Positions 55,948-62,736 of a DNA stretch of 64,000 nt are shown here, piece after piece. Below the pieces are notes generated by a model. The model did no database searches and had not been told where the DNA came from. It saw nothing but the letters and a program-made list of their open reading frames with translations. This stretch comes from Ferruginibacter sp. (GTDB taxonomy: Bacteria; Bacteroidota; Bacteroidia; Chitinophagales; Chitinophagaceae). The stretch lies in contig JAOQAK010000049.1 of the NCBI GenBank assembly GCA_025963635.1, positions 1 to 64,000 of the forward strand, given 5' to 3'. The position numbers were made by a program, and so were the translations under genes. Every line of letters begins with the position of its first letter. Position 1 is the first letter of the stretch.

Positions 55948-57309
55948 ATGAAACAAATTTTACTTTTACTTGCCTGCTCAATTACAACCTTGGCGGCTTT
56001 TAGCCAGCAAGATTCCCTACTGAAAAATTTCAAATACAGGATCGCTCACTATCGGGCAATTAGTTTTAATGCAAGTGGTGGTAGCCAGTACAACAAATCC
56101 GAATTTGCCTCCGGTACACACAAAAATAATTCATCCTCGGGGGGCGGGGGTGCTACTTATTATGCATTGAAAAGCACTGACAGGATATTATTGACCACTT
56201 CGGCAAGCCTCTACGGGTCTTTTAATACCACTCAAAGCAATAATGTCGGTGATATAAATAAAAGCAGAACGTTTTCAGCATCCCCGAGGTTGTATGCACT
56301 CAATAAATGGTTCTCAAAAAATAATTTTTTTGAATTGGGCACGGATATTTCTGCAAACTATTATGCCAGCAAAAGCGTTGGATCCAGTTATCCGGGCAAA
56401 AACAAATCAGGAGAATATTTAGTACAAGTCAATACAGGTATCGGCAAGGGACGGCTTGAAAATGTTACTGATATGCAGAATGCCATATGGCTATCCAAAG
56501 CGTTGGAAGCATCCGATCGGCTCTCCCAACCATTGTCTTCAGAGGAACTGAATGAACTCGGTCAAACCATCACCAAAGCAAATAATACACGTGTACTTGA
56601 TTCCAGGAAAAGAACTCAGTTTATTCTTTCAACGATTGACGGGTATCTCCAGCAAAAAAATTTGATAAATAAAACAGACATCAACTATTTCAGCAATTTA
56701 AATGATATTTTATTTTTTGCGTTTAATACGCCAAGGCTTTCAGGAATAGAAAAATTCATACGCTTTACGCCTGTAATAGACGGTTCGGGCAGAGACCAGC
56801 ATCCGAGTGGTGCCTTCAACAGGTACGAAGAGAATTTTTTTACCGAATCGCTTGTTCTTTCTTCGGGCATTAATAAATACACTCCTGCCAGTCTTATTCA
56901 TCAAAACAATTATGGAGCATCTTTAAAACTCTCCTATATTTCTCGGGATATAACACAGCGCTTTTATAATACGACCGGAGGGATAGATGAATTAAAAAAC
57001 AATGCCATCGGTAAACAGGCGAGCATTAATTTATTTTATAATCATGCCATTTATCCAAGCACAAGAACGATTGTGAATTTTTACTTTCAGTCGGAATTTG
57101 GATACCAGGATGAGAAGAATATGAATTTCTATTACGGAAGGGCAAACCTATATGGAGCGCTAAATTATTTTATCAGTTACCGAACAAGGCTTACTTGCAA
57201 TTTAGGCGCAGATTATCAAAAGAATGCTTACAGAACCTACCAGGGATCCACAGGCGTTCCGGAAAATATCCAGTTATATGCCGATGCAGGAATCCAAATT
57301 AATTTATAG
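55948..57309 (+). CDS. outer-membrane-type protein of unknown family
   Basis: 453 residues from the ATG at 55948, the start of a signal peptide ending A-A-F-S-Q; the in-frame extension to 55792 looks non-coding. The middle (about 190-290) is helical and polar. The flanking parts have alternating hydrophobic strands with many Tyr and Asn, as in a beta-barrel, and the C-terminus ends in Y-A-D-A-G-I-Q-I-N-L. No known family is recognised. It stands alone, convergent with rtcB. Confidence 0.6.
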   Translation: MKQILLLLACSITTLAAFSQQDSLLKNFKYRIAHYRAISFNASGGSQYNKSEFASGTHKNNSSSGGGGATYYALKSTDRILLTTSASLYGSFNTTQSNNVGDINKSRTFSASPRLYALNKWFSKNNFFELGTDISANYYASKSVGSSYPGKNKSGEYLVQVNTGIGKGRLENVTDMQNAIWLSKALEASDRLSQPLSSEELNELGQTITKANNTRVLDSRKRTQFILSTIDGYLQQKNLINKTDINYFSNLNDILFFAFNTPRLSGIEKFIRFTPVIDGSGRDQHPSGAFNRYEENFFTESLVLSSGINKYTPASLIHQNNYGASLKLSYISRDITQRFYNTTGGIDELKNNAIGKQASINLFYNHAIYPSTRTIVNFYFQSEFGYQDEKNMNFYYGRANLYGALNYFISYRTRLTCNLGADYQKNAYRTYQGSTGVPENIQLYADAGIQINL

Positions 57310-57325
57310 CAGACATTTAAAACTT

Positions 57326-57361
57326 AATGGGCAATCATGAAACTTTCATTGATTGCCCATT
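57326..57361. terminator. bidirectional terminator between the unknown OMP gene and rtcB
   Basis: AATGGGCAATCA pairs with TGATTGCCCATT (12 bp, extendable by ATGAAA/TTTCAT) around a short loop. Convergent genes end on either side. Confidence 0.85.
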
Positions 57362-57368
57362 ATTACTT

Positions 57369-58832
57369 CTACTCCCCTACAATGTCGCTGCTTCTTTTGC
57401 CACGGCGCTTAGGATCTGATCCATCCATCTGCACAATTTTCGGATAAAACAATCCTAGCACATCCACCAAATGTTGTTGGCTTTTCATCACCGTGTGGAT
57501 GTCTTTGTAAGCAAATGGCGCTTCATCCAGTCCTCCACCAATGAGGGTTACACCATGTTCTTTTAATTCTCTTTTTAAAGCTTCATGGGTAATATTGGCA
57601 ATTGCTTTTGTACGGCTCATCTTTCTGCCCGCACCATGACTGGCAGAATTTAGAGAGGCCGTTTCGCCTTTTCCTTTTACAATAAAGCCGGGTGCTGTCA
57701 TAGATCCCGGAATAATTCCCAGTACGTCTTTGCCTGCGGGAGTAGCGCCTTTTCTATGCACAATCACTTCCCTGCCTTCATACATTTCCTTCCATGCAAA
57801 ATTGTGATGGTTTTCTACCATGGCCATCGGCCGCTCACCAATTGCCCTGGCTATTTTATTGTGAATGGTATGATGACAGGCGCTGGCGTAATCACCGGCA
57901 AGGTTCATTGCGAGCCAGTACTCCATGCCTTCTTCTGTGTCTAGGTTTAACCATGCAAGATGTTTTGCTTCATTGGGCAGCAGCGTCTTGGCCATCGCGA
58001 TTTTGGTGTAGTAATTGGCAATGGTTGCGCCCAACCCGCGGCTTCCGCTATGACTTAACAGACCAATGTATTTACCGGGTACCACCCCAAAAGAATTTTC
58101 CTCACTGGTAATTTGCACTTCACCAAATTCAACAAAATGATTACCACTTCCACTGGAACCAAGTTGCCGTGCAGCCTTTTCCCGCAATGGATTCAGGAAG
58201 GCAATCTCACTGAACTCTTTCCGGTCAATCACTTCATGCTCAGTAGTTCCGCCACGATCGGAATTTGTAAAATCCCGGCCTGCCCCAAACAATGTTGCAG
58301 CTACCAGTTCCCGCTGAAACGACGCCGCACGTTTTTCTAATTGGCTTGCATCAATGTTAAAGATACTCAGGCACATCCTGCAACCGATGTCAACACCCAC
58401 AGCATAGGGAATAATCGCATTGTTGGTTGCCAGCACGCCGCCGATAGGCAAGCCGTAGCCCTGGTGCGCATCTGGCATCAGAGCTCCTGCGACTGCCACT
58501 GGCAAGCGTGCCGCGATAGCCATTTGTTGCAAAGCGCCTTCTTCAATTTGTTCCGCACCGAAAATATTGTAATGAACAGCAGCCCCAAGCACCTCCATTG
58601 GAGGAGTTTCAGGCTCCGGTTTTATCACCAGCTTTTCTGCAATTTTATGAAGGTGTTCATCGGACAGGTAGTTCTCCGGCGCATCCAAAATATTTTTTAA
58701 AACTTGCAAAGCTGCTTCTTCTGTATGGTGTTTGAAGTATGTACACATCGTATGCATGGCCACACTCACCACCGGCCCTTCCGGATACCCGATGGCTCTT
58801 ATTTGTTTACCGGTTAATTTTAATTTGCTCAT
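57369..58832 (-). CDS. rtcB: RtcB-family RNA ligase
   Basis: Ligase joining 2',3'-cyclic phosphate and 5'-OH RNA ends with GTP and manganese; in bacteria it heals damaged tRNA and rRNA. 487 residues from the ATG at 58832 (an upstream ATG at 58862 adds ten). Conserved blocks are visible: P-D-A-H-Q-G-Y-G-L-P-I-G-G, G-V-D-I-G-C-R-M, G-S-S-G-S-G-N-H-F-V-E, H-S-G-S-R-G-L-G and S-A-S-H-G-A-G-R-K-M-S-R. The latter His is the guanylylated residue. No archease or RtcR regulator is next to it. Proximity to a damaged-looking tRNA array two kilobases away may be chance. Confidence 0.93.
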   Translation of the reverse strand: MSKLKLTGKQIRAIGYPEGPVVSVAMHTMCTYFKHHTEEAALQVLKNILDAPENYLSDEHLHKIAEKLVIKPEPETPPMEVLGAAVHYNIFGAEQIEEGALQQMAIAARLPVAVAGALMPDAHQGYGLPIGGVLATNNAIIPYAVGVDIGCRMCLSIFNIDASQLEKRAASFQRELVAATLFGAGRDFTNSDRGGTTEHEVIDRKEFSEIAFLNPLREKAARQLGSSGSGNHFVEFGEVQITSEENSFGVVPGKYIGLLSHSGSRGLGATIANYYTKIAMAKTLLPNEAKHLAWLNLDTEEGMEYWLAMNLAGDYASACHHTIHNKIARAIGERPMAMVENHHNFAWKEMYEGREVIVHRKGATPAGKDVLGIIPGSMTAPGFIVKGKGETASLNSASHGAGRKMSRTKAIANITHEALKRELKEHGVTLIGGGLDEAPFAYKDIHTVMKSQQHLVDVLGLFYPKIVQMDGSDPKRRGKRSSDIVGE

Positions 58833-58913
58833 TTTATTGGTGGGCTTGAACCCTTTATTCATATATAAAATCTAATGCTATATTTTGTAACTTGCTAATA
58901 TAATTCAAACATC

Positions 58914-59126
58914 ATGCAACAGTCAGTAACATCACAGCCATTTCAAAGGTTGACTGCTGAATACTTTAAAAAAAAGGCGAAGCAGGCTAAAGGAACTGAA
59001 AAAATGCTGGTTGCCCTTGAAATGAGTAACTATCTTAGAGAAGCACGGAAACAAGGATTGTCTTTCGAAGAACTTGAAAAATCAGGTTTCAAATTTGCAA
59101 CACTACCACATATCCCAAATCAGTGA
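58914..59126 (+). CDS. 70-aa helical protein paired with a DUF6169 gene
   Basis: Small, basic, helical protein with no known domain. Residues 10-55 form one or two amphipathic helices rich in Lys and Glu. Its last 53 bp overlap the next gene in another frame. Small helical protein plus overlapping larger protein is the common shape of toxin-antitoxin and other addiction pairs, but neither has a toxin motif, so I leave the function open. It diverges from rtcB. Confidence 0.65.
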   Translation: MQQSVTSQPFQRLTAEYFKKKAKQAKGTEKMLVALEMSNYLREARKQGLSFEELEKSGFKFATLPHIPNQ

Positions 59127-59619
59127 ACAGGCATTTACGTTTACAACAAATCTTGGCTGTATTTACCAATGCTACTTCTTCGACTTTAGCACCGCATTTG
59201 CTGAATACCCAAATTTAGCATCCAGAGTTTTTGGCTTTAACCTGGAATTGGCATATCAACCTTCAGCCGTAAAAATTGGTTTAGATAAACGAATTGCCGT
59301 AACTGTAACAACCATCCTCAAAGCATTTCTCCATGAAAACGAAAATGTTGTTGTGTACATTTGCGACAACAGTGACCGGCGTGAGAAAGCCCGTTTTCAC
59401 AAATTCTCCAACTGGTTTAAAATTTACAATGATGGAAGCATTGTTCAGCTTCGCGGTGTTATCCGTGCAGGCAATACCAATATCTTAAATACACTGCTCA
59501 TTCACAAAGACAATCCTTTATTGAACGACTTTATTGAAGCCTATGAAATCCTCACCGGAATCTTCACCAAGCCTGACGACGATGAATTGCAGAATATTTT
59601 AAACGATCCGGAATGGTGA
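59074..59619 (+). CDS. DUF6169-family protein
   Basis: 181-residue protein matching what I know of DUF6169. An N-terminal strand pair is built around F-T-F-T-T-N-L-G-C-I-Y-Q-C-Y-F. A helix-strand core follows with V-T-V-T-T-I-L-K-A-F-L and V-V-V-Y-I-C-D-N-S-D-R-R-E-K-A-R, then R-F-H-K-F-S-N-W-F. The conserved C-D-x-x-D-x-R-E-x-x-R stretch (about 104-114) looks like a candidate active or binding site. Function unknown. The start overlaps the preceding ORF by 53 bp; no later Met is suitable. Confidence 0.72.
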   Translation: MKNQVSNLQHYHISQISEQAFTFTTNLGCIYQCYFFDFSTAFAEYPNLASRVFGFNLELAYQPSAVKIGLDKRIAVTVTTILKAFLHENENVVVYICDNSDRREKARFHKFSNWFKIYNDGSIVQLRGVIRAGNTNILNTLLIHKDNPLLNDFIEAYEILTGIFTKPDDDELQNILNDPEW

Positions 59620-59858
59620 TAATAATACCAGCTTCAGATTTCCATAGCATCATCGTTGCGTCGCAATCCTTTCATCGGCAGAAATACTGTTTAGCTTATT
59701 TTGAAGCGGATGAAAGAGTTGAACAAATTGCGAATTATTTGTAAACTTGCAAAGCTATTGTCATCCCGCCTAAAAGCTCCCAAAAGATATGCCGTACAAA
59801 GGTGCGACGCAACGATGTTTAATAGCAGTACATCCGCCGGGTACATCAGTTAACAGTT

Positions 59859-60231
59859 TTAATTCATTAATTCACTTCGCCTGAAGCCCATAATCTCCAT
59901 TGCAGGCTTCACTACCTCCATATCGCCCGGGTTGGTGATCTCCGCCAGGGTCATCGGCTGATCGATGGCGGTGGCGAAACCAAGTTGATTACTCAAAGCC
60001 TGGGCCTTAACAGCATCCAGTTTATTAAACTCGCATTTTGCAATCAGCCTTCCTCTTCTCAACAATGCATTGTCTACCATGCTGAGTGCACTATTGAATG
60101 TGCAGATGATCTGTACATTCAGGCAGTCGCTGAGCAATCCATCACTAATGTTGAGCAGGTTACTTACACTGCTATTGCTGCTGTACTTCCGATGGTTATT
60201 AATGTTATCATTTGTTTATTATTTATCTTCC
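59859..60231 (-). pseudogene. 3' remnant of an AAA ATPase
   Basis: In one frame from about 60231 down to 59859 the translation gives an M-E-D-K start cut by two stops (near 60220). It then runs N-S-S-V-S-N-L-L-N-I-S-D-G, C-T-F-N-S and D-N-A-L-L-R-R-G-R-L, the part of a Bacteroidota AAA ATPase after Walker B, with sensor 1 and the arginine-finger region. Walker A and B are missing. No start codon other than TTG at 60137 is available, so it is most likely decayed. Confidence 0.75.
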
Positions 60232-60271
60232 ATTTGAATTGTTTTTGCATTTCAATCGATGCAGGCATCTT

Positions 60272-60787
60272 TTATTGAACCACCTTGTTTGCGCAACTGG
60301 AACTGGCAAATGCATCCGGCTTTGCTTTGAAAGCAAAACCCATTCCCATGATATAACCCATCGCATCTTTCAGCGCATCATTGCTTTTAAACTCCGGGCT
60401 GGTATTGATGTCAGCATGTACTTCCATAGACACATCCAACCTGGAGAAAATATTGCAAAGCGCATAAGCCACTTCGATACTCTTTGCCACTTCCTGCAAC
60501 ATCCTTTCTTTGATACTCATTTTTTTAAAACTGTATTCATTGTGGATGTACATAAATCCTCCTTTTCCCTTTCGGATAAAAACAACTACTGTTGCAAACT
60601 CTGTGACCTTGTTATGCCCGGTTCTATTAACAGAAGAAGCCTTTACCTGGCTATCTGTACCGATACACACACTCAACTGATTCCCGATTTTTCTTTCATG
60701 CAACATCACTTCCATAATTTCTTCGGCAATGGGCCGGTGAAGTATTTGACCGTTGAATTTTCTCCATTTCTTTTCCATAACTAACAA
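60272..60787 (-). CDS. YkuK-like RNase-H-fold protein (DUF458)
   Basis: 171 residues of the YkuK family, which has a ribonuclease-H-like fold but no known substrate. The opening strand C-I-G-T-D-S-Q-V near 41-48 carries the first Asp of the acidic site. V-A-Y-A-L and E-V-H-A-D-I-N near 121-127 give further acidic positions, and K-P-D-A-F-A-S-S-S-C-A closes it. Met4 at 60778 is an alternative start. It lies downstream of the tRNA array on the same strand, so both may be parts of one unit acting on RNA. Confidence 0.85.
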   Translation of the reverse strand: MLVMEKKWRKFNGQILHRPIAEEIMEVMLHERKIGNQLSVCIGTDSQVKASSVNRTGHNKVTEFATVVVFIRKGKGGFMYIHNEYSFKKMSIKERMLQEVAKSIEVAYALCNIFSRLDVSMEVHADINTSPEFKSNDALKDAMGYIMGMGFAFKAKPDAFASSSCANKVVQ

Positions 60788-60884
60788 TTTTATTGCTTTC
60801 TAACCCGGCAGATTCAGTGTTAATATTTTTATAGCAATGTGCCCCTTTCCGCAGACGGTACTTTCCCATGCGAAAATCTTTCTG

Positions 60885-60955
60885 CGGACGAAACAGGATT
60901 CGAAGCTGTACTACCAGTTCTTCAAACAGGCACTCTACCATTGAGTTATTCGTCC
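60885..60955 (-). tRNA. tRNA-Phe (GAA), array member 1
   Basis: Acceptor GGACGAA/TTCGTCC, D arm ACTC/GAGT, anticodon loop TTGAAGA giving GAA. The anticodon stem has a T-T mismatch and the T stem a C-C mismatch, so it is weaker than normal. Confidence 0.75.
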
Positions 60956-61008
60956 ATTGTTGCCGCTAAATATCTTATGGCATCGATTTATTTCCGACCA
61001 ATAATTCG

Positions 61009-61093
61009 CGAAGAGTAAAGGATTTGAACCTTTGCATCGAATTAACGATGTGTGGCTTAGCAAGCCATTACATTACCGCTCTGTCAACTCTCC
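61009..61093 (-). tRNA. tRNA-Ser (GCT), array member 2
   Basis: 85 nt, acceptor GGAGAGT/ACTCTTC (one G-T), anticodon stem TGGCT/AGCCA with loop giving GCT, and the long variable arm expected for serine (CATCG/CGATG). T loop TTCAAAT. Well formed. Confidence 0.85.
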
Positions 61094-61103
61094 AATTATG
61101 TTG

Positions 61104-61175
61104 AGGATGAAGAAAGATTCGAACTTTCAGCCATCGGCTTAACAAGCCGCCGCTCCGCCACTGAGCTATTCATCC
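61104..61175 (-). tRNA. tRNA-Asn (GTT), array member 3
   Basis: Acceptor GGATGAA/TTCATCC, T arm GAAAG/CTTTC, loop TTGTTAA giving GTT. One mismatched pair at the top of the anticodon stem and an unusual T in the discriminator position. Confidence 0.8.
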
Positions 61176-61179
61176 GTTG

Positions 61180-61254
61180 TTGGCCCGGTGAGATTCGAAC
61201 TCACAACCCCCGGATTAAAAGTCCGGTGCATCTGAACCGTTGAGCTACGAGCCA
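61180..61254 (-). tRNA. tRNA-Lys (TTT), array member 4
   Basis: Anticodon stem CCGGA/TCCGG with loop CTTTTAA giving TTT; T arm GTGAG/CTCAC. The acceptor fits as TGGCTCG/CGGGCCA with one wobble, and the D arm is irregular. Confidence 0.8.
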
Positions 61255-61280
61255 ATACTATGTTTCATCTATAAGTTTCG

Positions 61281-61353
61281 TTGGCTTAAAAAGAATCGAA
61301 CTTTTATCTCCACGTTCGTAGCGTGGTATTCTTTTCCGTTGAACTATAAGCCA
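61281..61353 (-). tRNA. tRNA-Arg (ACG), array member 5
   Basis: Acceptor TGGCTTA/TAAGCCA, anticodon stem CCACG/CGTGG with loop CTACGAA giving ACG, T loop TTCGATT. The D arm is A-rich and weak. Confidence 0.8.
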
Positions 61354-61359
61354 GCAATT

Positions 61360-61453
61360 GTACGGCTTCCGGATTTGAACCGGATACCACCATCTTATGT
61401 TTACCTTTTAGAAAAAAAGGAAGACAGCGATGTTACCGTTACACCAAGCCGTA
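61360..61453 (-). tRNA. tRNA-like gene with extra sequence, anticodon uncertain
   Basis: Acceptor TACGGCT/AGCCGTA and T arm TCCGG/CCGGA with loop TTCAAAT are good, and GTGTAACGGTAACAT forms a D arm. Between D arm and T arm there are about 20 more bases than normal, including CCTTT/AAAGG around a T-rich loop. Reading that as the anticodon arm gives TTC (Glu), but eight or nine unpaired bases precede it. It may be non-functional or carry an insertion. Confidence 0.55.
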
Positions 61454-61456
61454 TTG

Positions 61457-61527
61457 GTTGACTCCGGGGCTCGAACCCTGTTCTTCACATTCACAGTGTG
61501 ACGCTTTACCAGGTAAGCTAGAGACAA
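61457..61527 (-). tRNA. tRNA-His (GTG), array member 7
   Basis: Anticodon stem TCACA/TGTGA with loop CTGTGAA giving GTG. Discriminator C, as expected for histidine. One T-T mismatch in the acceptor and one A-C in the T stem. Confidence 0.78.
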
Positions 61528-61551
61528 CATTGATTTATATTACATGTTTTG

Positions 61552-61622
61552 CGGCTCGAATGGGATTGATCCCATTTTTCCAGATCGCCAATCTGTGATG
61601 TTATACGCTAATGAACCAGACC
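61552..61622 (-). tRNA. degenerate tRNA, probable Ala (GGC), array member 8
   Basis: CAGA/TCTG encloses TTGGCGA, giving anticodon GGC. The acceptor has several wobbles and a mismatch, and the T loop is GATCAATC-like instead of TTCGAAT, so function is doubtful. Confidence 0.5.
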
Positions 61623-61914
61623 ATTGAAGGATGGCATAGCATTAAAAATTAGAAACTTCAACTTTCCAGGTTCGGGTATCCATCCGTTGTAACCCTTCTC
61701 TATACCGGCCTTAAAGAAGCGTCTCTGTTGCATCTCACAGTGACCGCTCTTCCTCCTTCTGCAACTAAATGGCTTCGACGTTGCATTACGATTTATTGGG
61801 TCGCTTGCTGTTACCGCTGATTGCTTTTAGTCCGATATCAATTGCTATAAAAAACATCCGGATTAGTAACACTATTATTATAAACTTCATTGGTAGATTT
61901 ATTAGCCGGAGCAT

Positions 61915-61949
61915 AAAAAAGCCCGGTCAGTTATTAATCCGACCGGGCT
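61915..61949 (-). terminator. terminator after the 58-aa small ORF
   Basis: AGCCCGGTC and GACCGGGCT form a 9-bp perfect stem; on the minus strand it is followed by six T. It closes the small unit upstream of the tRNA array. Confidence 0.85.
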
Positions 61950-61964
61950 ACTTATCACTGAAGG

Positions 61965-62141
61965 CTATTGGGCCTGCATTTGCGAGTTCCACGGTCGTAT
62001 GTCTGGATACAGATTGTCTATATGTTTGCTGAAGCGTTTGCTAAAATGCTGTACGCTGCCAAACCGGTTGATGGATAATTGTTGTATCGTTGTTCTTGTC
62101 ATTTCTTTATTTTGATGAAAATTGTGTTGAGTTTTTAACAT
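61965..62141 (-). CDS. candidate small protein, 58 aa
   Basis: Open frame from an ATG at 62141 (or Met13 at 62105, which has A-rich sequence before it) to a TAG 16 bp before a strong terminator. The peptide is rich in Gln, Ser, Phe and Arg, with F-G-S-V-Q-H-F-S-K-R-F-S-K-H in the middle; no family is recognised. The upstream ATG directly follows the T-run of another terminator hairpin, so its expression would need readthrough. An 87-aa frame on the opposite strand overlaps it and has no better support. Confidence 0.4.
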   Translation of the reverse strand: MLKTQHNFHQNKEMTRTTIQQLSINRFGSVQHFSKRFSKHIDNLYPDIRPWNSQMQAQ

Positions 62142-62170
62142 AAAAAAACCCCGATATTTATCTCGGGGCT
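62142..62170 (-). terminator. terminator or attenuator after the 30-aa ORF
   Basis: CCCCGA/TCGGGG hairpin followed on the minus strand by seven T. It starts about 30 bp past the stop of the 30-aa ORF and abuts the ATG of the 58-aa ORF. Confidence 0.8.
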
Positions 62171-62198
62171 CATTACTTAGTGTTGGTAAACTTTATGG

Positions 62199-62291
62199 TT
62201 ACGCACCGGTATAATTAGCACCGAATTCTGTTAGATCCCCTATTGGGCTAAAACAGCTTTTTGATTCGATATGTAAATTATTGCGTTGCAT
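62199..62291 (-). CDS. candidate 30-aa leader-type ORF
   Basis: ATG at 62291 to TAA at 62199. It begins about 20 bp downstream of a Bacteroidota-type promoter and is followed by a hairpin with a T-run, the layout of a leader peptide with attenuator or of a small secreted peptide. The sequence has one Cys and C-F-S-P-I-G-D-L-T-E-F-G in the middle; no family is recognised. Confidence 0.4.
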   Translation of the reverse strand: MQRNNLHIESKSCFSPIGDLTEFGANYTGA

Positions 62292-62311
62292 GATTATTTT
62301 TATTTGTGCTG

Positions 62312-62344
62312 CAAAGATGAATTTATTTTTTTCATTCTGCCAAA
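62312..62344 (-). promoter_or_regulatory. Bacteroidota-type promoter upstream of the small ORFs
   Basis: On the minus strand TTTG (62344-62341), 21 bp, then CATCTTTG (62319-62312), which matches TAnnTTTG in all but the first base. Spacing is right for the primary sigma factor of Bacteroidota. It points toward the small ORFs and the tRNA array. Confidence 0.6.
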
Positions 62345-62736
62345 TATATTTTTAAAATATTTATAAGAGTATTGAATTATATTGGCTGGGAACACAGCAG
62401 CATCAAGGGTTTCGCCAGGTAAAATTATTTTTTTTTAAGCTGCTTTTAGCATGCTAGGTTCCTTCTTGCCCTTTTTAATTATTTGTTATCGCATTTTTCA
62501 CTTGCCTCGCACCGATAATTTATCAAATGCCTCGTTGTAGAGGATAAGGAAATGATGAGAAGGTCGAAAAGAGAAAACCTTCCCGGCGCAATTGATTTTT
62601 TACTCCTGTAAAGGCGGCACATAATTGCTCAGGAAATGTGTTCCAACTGGTTCTGTCATATTCAATTTTCTCACAAATTTGTCAGCATGCTTTATGCTAC
62701 TGATTTCTAAATTATATTACACAGCAATTGTTAAAA
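62345..62736. other. gene-free stretch between the promoter and the helicase gene
   Basis: About 390 bp, AT-rich, no supported ORF or RNA. The promoter of the helicase gene should be at the right end. A 79-aa frame at 62625 runs over the helicase start in another frame and is not a gene. Confidence 0.4.

Noticed and set aside
60212..60784. 190-aa frame on the plus strand
   Set aside because: It lies fully antisense to the YkuK gene, whose motifs are clear; the antisense peptide is His/Phe-rich with no family features.
60696..60869. 57-aa frame between the first tRNA and YkuK
   Set aside because: It overlaps the YkuK start by about 90 bp in another frame and shows no family; retained only as a remote possibility.
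61640..61780. A ninth tRNA or small ORF upstream of the array
   Set aside because: Pieces such as TCGAACC-like and GGTTACAACGG look tRNA-like, and a 40-aa minus frame is open, but no cloverleaf could be drawn and the frame runs into the last tRNA.
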